A stretch of 25,935 nt of DNA from a virus. The notes beneath the pieces were generated by a model. The model was not told the DNA's origin and searched no databases. It saw only the letters and a program-made list of their open reading frames with translations. Both the position numbers and the translations under genes were made by a program. Positions 22,570 through 25,935 of the stretch are shown here, in pieces (position 1 is the stretch's first letter; every line of letters begins with the position of its first letter). The DNA is taken from positions 1 to 25,935 of IMG/VR virus record IMGVR_UViG_3300010370_000209. One strand, written 5' to 3'.

Positions 22570-23061
22570 ATGGCAGCAGTAACACGGAAACAGTACAAGG
22601 GCGCAGCGGCTCAGACGACGATTACGAACGCCCTCGCATCGGGCGACACGTCCATCACTATTGCTGCGACTACTGGTTGGGGTGACGGCGCTACCCCGTA
22701 TTACGTTGTTATTAGCCCTGGGACTGCAAGCGAAGAGAAGTGTCTTGTTACCCGCTCGGGTTCCACGCTCACCCTGACTCGCGCGCAGGATGATACGACT
22801 GCTCAGTCTCATGCTTCGGGTGCGACCATCTACCCCGTTTACTCTGCTGATGATGCGGATGAGGCGAACAAGTTGGCTTCAACGTTGACGACTCGTGGCG
22901 ATTTGTTGACGATGGATTCGGGTCCTGATTTCAAGCGGTTGGCGTTGGGGGCTAACGGGTATGTGTTGACTTCGAATGGTTCAGATGTGACGTGGGCTGC
23001 TACCGCAGAACCAACGGAGGAATCCGACCAGTTCATTCTCGCTAATCAAATCTTCGGCTAA
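22570..23061 (+). CDS. Small fibre/decoration protein
   Basis: 163 residues from ATG 22570, with GATGAGG (22558-22564) five bases upstream. The in-frame GTG at 22564 falls within the Shine-Dalgarno and is less likely. Residues 20-93 repeat the beta module of the connector-like gene (SGDTSITIAATTGWGDGATP, STLTLTRAQDDTTAQSHASG). Residues 108-143 contain TTRGDLLTMDSGPDFKRLAL then GANGYVLTSNGSDVTWA, a strand-turn pattern common in tail-fibre proteins. It probably sits on the tail or collar. It is the first of a series of small surface genes. Confidence 0.72.
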   Translation: MAAVTRKQYKGAAAQTTITNALASGDTSITIAATTGWGDGATPYYVVISPGTASEEKCLVTRSGSTLTLTRAQDDTTAQSHASGATIYPVYSADDADEANKLASTLTTRGDLLTMDSGPDFKRLALGANGYVLTSNGSDVTWAATAEPTEESDQFILANQIFG

Positions 23062-23073
23062 CATAGGAGCATC

Positions 23074-23445
23074 ATGGCAACTTTCTCAAAACTCGCACTT
23101 CAGCCCGCTGGTACAACAGGTACAGGAAGGCTCATCAAGGTTGCAGCCACCGCTACCGCAGGCACAGCGATTCACACAGCATCATCTACTGCCACAACGA
23201 TTGACGAAGTGTGGCTGTATGCGGTGAACTCTGACACCACTGCTCGCAAACTAACGATTGAATGGGGTGGCACATCATCACCTGATGATTTGATTGAACT
23301 AACGGTGTTGCCCGAAAGCGGATTAGTCACGGTAGTCGCTGGTCTGGTGTTGCAAGGTAATGCGACACCGCTTGTTGTTCGTGCGTTCTGTGCATCAGCG
23401 AATGTCGTTATGATTGGTGGATTCGTGAACAGGATTACAGCATGA
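23074..23445 (+). CDS. Small beta-rich virion/fibre protein
   Basis: 123 residues, with AGGAG (23065-23069) four bases before the ATG. It contains only beta-type sequence (TTIDEVWLYAVNSDTTARKL, VVAGLVLQGNATPLVVRAFC) with Thr/Ala-rich ends. The arrangement looks like a single jelly-roll or Ig-like domain, as found in phage decoration or fibre-tip proteins. The stop overlaps the next ATG by ATGA. No exact family is known to me. Confidence 0.7.
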   Translation: MATFSKLALQPAGTTGTGRLIKVAATATAGTAIHTASSTATTIDEVWLYAVNSDTTARKLTIEWGGTSSPDDLIELTVLPESGLVTVVAGLVLQGNATPLVVRAFCASANVVMIGGFVNRITA

Positions 23446-23954
23446 GCCGCCAAATCGGATATGTGAGCGGCTTTCGTTATCAGCGTCGTGTTGAACACTT
23501 CACTGCTGATGGAACTTTTACACCGCCAGCAGGTGTGACCTATGCGATAGCGAACATTCGTGCAGGCGGTGGCGGCGTAGGAACAGCGTCAGCAGGCACG
23601 GGCGGAACTTCGTCAGTTGCGTTTGCGAGCGGAACCGTGAGCGCAAGCGGCGGCATTGGGCATACTGTCAATATCCCCGTTGTCTCGGCTCGTGCGGGCG
23701 CAGCAAATAGTGGACAGGGCGCAGTTCAGGCAAGTTTTACAACAGTTATTGCGGGCGAATATCGTGAAGATAAATCACCAGGTTCCATTGAGGGCGGCAC
23801 AGGTGCGTACATTGTTGCAGGTGGCGCAGTCACCGCAGGCACAGGCATCACCGTCACTGTCGGTGCAGGTGGCACAGCAGGTACAAGCGGTGCGGCTGGT
23901 GGTAGCGGGTTCGTGTGGATTGAATACGAACAACCGATTGGGGCAGGACTATGA
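23442..23954 (+). CDS. Glycine-rich fibre-tip protein
   Basis: 170 residues. It begins with MSRQIGYVSGFRYQRRVEHF, then TADGTFTPPAGVTYAIANIR followed by AGGGGVG and many Gly/Ala/Thr blocks (GGTAGTSGAAGGSGFVWIEY). The opening FTADGTFTPPAGV plus AGGGG is characteristic of glycine-rich C-terminal domains of phage tail fibres, which can be receptor-binding tips. Here it is a stand-alone gene. It is probably virion-surface and host-recognising. It overlaps both neighbours by ATGA. Confidence 0.75.
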   Translation: MSRQIGYVSGFRYQRRVEHFTADGTFTPPAGVTYAIANIRAGGGGVGTASAGTGGTSSVAFASGTVSASGGIGHTVNIPVVSARAGAANSGQGAVQASFTTVIAGEYREDKSPGSIEGGTGAYIVAGGAVTAGTGITVTVGAGGTAGTSGAAGGSGFVWIEYEQPIGAGL

Positions 23955-24184
23955 GCGAGCGAACAGTAGCGCATTGTGAGCCGAACACAACGAACGGTGT
24001 TGTCGTGAACATCTCGGTGAAGCCTGCCGATTGGGTGAATAATGACCCTGAGCATCTCATTGAGTACACGCCTGAGAGTCCTGCTGCTATCGGTTGGGAA
24101 GTCAAAGATGGTGAAGTTATTGTGCCACCACCGCCACCACCAGTGCCCATACCACCAGCACCGCCATTGCCCGACGCAGAATGA
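23951..24184 (+). CDS. Small protein with Pro-rich tail
   Basis: 77 residues with AGGA (23945-23948) two bases upstream. The first 58 residues are beta/alpha mixed (VVVNISVKPADWVNNDPEHL, ESPAAIGWEVKDGEVI). The last 19 are almost wholly Pro (PPPPPPVPIPPAPPLPD), which may form a stiff polyproline arm. It sits between a fibre-tip gene and the PA14 gene and overlaps the latter by ATGA. The family is not recognised. Confidence 0.65.
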   Translation: MSERTVAHCEPNTTNGVVVNISVKPADWVNNDPEHLIEYTPESPAAIGWEVKDGEVIVPPPPPPVPIPPAPPLPDAE

Positions 24185-25500
24185 TGCGGTGGACGATGTA
24201 TTCGTCGCACCCACACCGCCAGAAGAAATCGAATAGGTACCGCTGGCTCATCTTCACGCCAGCAGCCCTACTCGCCCTCACCACCCAAGCCAACGCCCAA
24301 CCTGAACCAGGACTCACCTACACCGTCTACGACAATCGGACAGGACAAAACAACCAATACAACGCAGCACCCCCACTCCCACCAATCACACCCGTAGTTG
24401 ACGAAGGGACATCCCCAAACATCGAATACGCGTGGGGAGGCGGACCAATCCTCGGTAGCAACGTCACAGAGGATGTGGTAGTGCGTTGGACTGGCTGGCT
24501 GCTACCACCAGACCCACAAACCTATTACCTGTGTGCCGCATCGGATGACGGCTTCAAACTCATCTTGGATTCTGAGGTGGTTATCAACGATTGGTATGAC
24601 CGTGGTGGCGGCTGCGGGCAAACCGCTGACGTCGACTTCTCTGATGGTGAACCGAAACAGTTGCTTGCTTGGTATTACGAGAACGGTGGCGGGGCACACG
24701 CAACCTTGTTGCACTATACGGGGGTTGGTTGGTTGCCTGTTCCTGAGGAATGGTTCTGGACTGACACCCCTGAAACTACGACTACGACGACGGAGCCTGT
24801 GACGACGACAACGGAACTTGTTACTACCACTACTGAGTCAACTACGACGACGACTGAACCGCCGACAACTACCACAACAACGACGACGACAACGACTGTC
24901 TACATTCCACCTACGACGGAGGCACCGCCCCCGCCAACAACGACTACGACAACCGTTCCTGAGACGACGACAACGCTTCCCCCGACAACAACGATTCCTC
25001 CTTCAACAACCGTTGAGCCTTCAACGACGACGACTCACAGCAGCACGACGACGGTTCGCACAACGGTTCCTCCGACAACATCCGTCCCAGAAACGACAAC
25101 CACCCCAGTGCCAACAACAGCACCAGTCCTATCGACAACCACAGAGCCAGAAAGTACGCCACCCCCACAGGTTACCCTCAACAGCGATACCGATAGTTCC
25201 CAAATAGCACAACTTTTGGTATCGCTAGAACCCGACCAGGCAACCGAAGTGTTCGCCGCCCTAGAGGTTGAGGAGTTGGATGAGGAACAGGTCGCTGCCC
25301 TAGTAGCCGCCGTCCAAAACGCACCAACCGAAATCAGGGAAGCATTCGAAGAAGAGGTCGACATCTACAAATTGGGGCTGGATACCTACATTCCTGTTGA
25401 TTCCAAGATTCCCGTGTCCCAGCGTCGCACCCTGATTGCTGTTACTGCGGGCACTGTTATGACTGCGGCGGCAGGCGCATCAACTAGGATGCGACGATAA
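24181..25500 (+). CDS. Secreted PA14-domain protein with Thr-rich stalk and C-terminal membrane segment
   Basis: 439 residues. A basic start, hydrophobic stretch (WLIFTPAALLALTTQANA, 22-39) and an ANA cleavage-like site make a Sec signal peptide likely. Residues about 44-192 resemble a PA14 carbohydrate-binding domain (LTYTVYDN, YYLCAASDDGFKLILDSEVV, DWYDRGGG, LLAWYYENGGGAHATLLHYT). Residues 197-325 are a mucin-like stalk of TTT-E/P repeats. Residues 335-410 form two acidic helical segments ending YIPVDSKIPVSQRR, then a hydrophobic run (417-434) before RMRR. The layout is that of a cell-surface, membrane-anchored protein, which is unusual for a virion module. It could act at the host envelope in lysis, exclusion or adhesion, or be a decorated virion protein. 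No LPxTG motif is seen. Confidence 0.78.
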   Translation: MMRWTMYSSHPHRQKKSNRYRWLIFTPAALLALTTQANAQPEPGLTYTVYDNRTGQNNQYNAAPPLPPITPVVDEGTSPNIEYAWGGGPILGSNVTEDVVVRWTGWLLPPDPQTYYLCAASDDGFKLILDSEVVINDWYDRGGGCGQTADVDFSDGEPKQLLAWYYENGGGAHATLLHYTGVGWLPVPEEWFWTDTPETTTTTTEPVTTTTELVTTTTESTTTTTEPPTTTTTTTTTTTVYIPPTTEAPPPPTTTTTTVPETTTTLPPTTTIPPSTTVEPSTTTTHSSTTTVRTTVPPTTSVPETTTTPVPTTAPVLSTTTEPESTPPPQVTLNSDTDSSQIAQLLVSLEPDQATEVFAALEVEELDEEQVAALVAAVQNAPTEIREAFEEEVDIYKLGLDTYIPVDSKIPVSQRRTLIAVTAGTVMTAAAGASTRMRR

Positions 25501-25670
25501 TGAAGAAGTTCCTGTCTTACGTCACTGAAAACTCTTGGACCCTCGCGGGTACTGGGCTTGTGTTGATTACCCTTTCGGGTCCTACGTTGAAGCAAGCCCT
25601 GTGGATTACGGGCGTAGCACTGGTGCTACACTCGTTGCTGACCTTCACGATAGGGGAAGACAGTGAGTAG
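25500..25670 (+). CDS. Small two-helix membrane protein, holin candidate
   Basis: 56 residues, starting in a TAATG overlap with the PA14 gene. Two hydrophobic segments, about 12-27 (SWTLAGTGLVLITLSG) and 34-51 (LWITGVALVLHSLLTFTI), are joined by a short loop. The N-terminus is basic (MKKF) and the end acidic (GEDSE). Size and topology fit a small holin or a partner of one. Position after the surface gene and before a second membrane protein supports the start of the lysis region. The family is not certain. Confidence 0.62.
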   Translation: MKKFLSYVTENSWTLAGTGLVLITLSGPTLKQALWITGVALVLHSLLTFTIGEDSE

Positions 25671-25917
25671 ATTCATGGAAATCGCAAACAAGACCATCGC
25701 CAAGTTCCTTGACCTTGGGCAGCGTCTCTTCTCCTTGTTCCTTGCCAATGCCCTGCCAGCCGTCACGGGTGGTGCAGTCATCGGTGTGTCGGTAGCCAAG
25801 TCTGCCCTGCTCGCAGGCTTCATGGCTGTCGTTCAAGTCATTCAGAAACTTGCAGCCGCCTCCACTGACGGCGAGTTGACAAGTGAGGAGATTGCTGAAG
25901 CGTTCGGGAAGAAGTAA
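25663..25917 (+). CDS. Second small membrane protein, holin candidate
   Basis: 84 residues from GTG 25663, with AGGGGAAG (25652-25659) three bases upstream. ATG 25675 would be a shorter alternative. Residues 28-60 are hydrophobic with Gly (ANALPAVTGGAVIGVSVAKS then ALLAGFMAVVQVI), possibly one or two membrane helices after an amphipathic N-terminal helix. The tail STDGELTSEEIAEAFGKK has an EF-hand-like DGELTSEE pattern, found in small phage proteins next to holins. It overlaps the upstream membrane gene by eight bases. The pair resembles a two-component holin or holin/anti-holin set, by inference. Confidence 0.62.
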   Translation: MSRFMEIANKTIAKFLDLGQRLFSLFLANALPAVTGGAVIGVSVAKSALLAGFMAVVQVIQKLAAASTDGELTSEEIAEAFGKK

Positions 25918-25935
25918 TGGCAACCGTCCTCCCGA
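25917..25935 (+). CDS. Start of the next gene, cut by the window edge
   Basis: ATG at 25917 overlaps the preceding stop (TAATG) and gives MATVLP before the sequence ends. By position after two holin candidates an endolysin would be expected, but nothing in these bases shows it. Confidence 0.4.

Noticed and set aside
1-25935. CRISPR array, insertion sequence, integrase or attachment site
   Set aside because: No spaced direct repeats, transposase or recombinase motifs are seen. The only tandem repeats belong to the collagen-like gene and the Thr-rich stalk.

Overview
The window is about 26 kb of a double-stranded DNA tailed-phage genome, essentially the whole virion-morphogenesis (late) module. 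All genes lie on the + strand and are packed with ATGA/TAATG stop-start overlaps. The large terminase, portal, scaffold and an N4-gp56-like major capsid protein can be recognised. The set has no tape-measure, tail-tube or sheath gene, but it does have a connector-like gene followed by a beta-propeller-like gene and a block of very large proteins next to the portal. That combination points to a short-tailed (podovirus-like) phage. The host is probably an aquatic actinobacterium. The grounds are frequent GTG/TTG starts, Thr-Thr-Thr-Glu linkers, and family motifs I associate with actinophages. This host call is inference, not shown by the sequence.

Layout. 1-490 is a G-rich non-coding leader with inverted repeats and a G-quadruplex candidate. 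491-5586 carries a basic small protein, terminase (with an N-terminal helix-turn-helix), a basic Pro-rich protein, portal (TTG start) and a small portal-linked protein. 5586-13523 is an 8-kb block of four large proteins (1532, 254, 509 and 348 aa), likely internal or ejection proteins. 13524-15164 is a self-contained capsid cassette: TTGACA/TACAGT promoter, 5' hairpin, strong Shine-Dalgarno, scaffold (apparently frameshifted), hairpin, major capsid gene and a strong rho-independent terminator. 15167-17590 holds a collagen-like fibre gene flanked by two paralogous small genes, plus three micro-genes, one of them a 43-aa Cys/His-rich ORF. 17587-18681 is a GT4 glycosyltransferase. 18678-19812 is a run of six tiny Lys/Arg-rich proteins. 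19813-22551 encodes the connector-like and nozzle-like proteins. 22570-24184 encodes small fibre/decoration proteins. 24181-25500 is a secreted PA14-domain protein with a Thr-rich stalk. 25500-25917 is a pair of small membrane proteins (holin candidates), and a gene cut by the window edge follows.

How the parts fit together. Terminase fills a prohead built from portal, scaffold and capsid protein. The large block probably forms the internal core. Connector and nozzle close the head, and collagen-like and glycine-rich fibres contact the host. The glycosyltransferase could decorate Thr-rich virion proteins. The membrane proteins at the end begin the lysis region. The most interesting points are the +1 frame change near the scaffold C-terminus, the separate capsid transcription unit, the collagen/glycosyltransferase pairing, the basic mini-protein cluster and the secreted PA14 protein.
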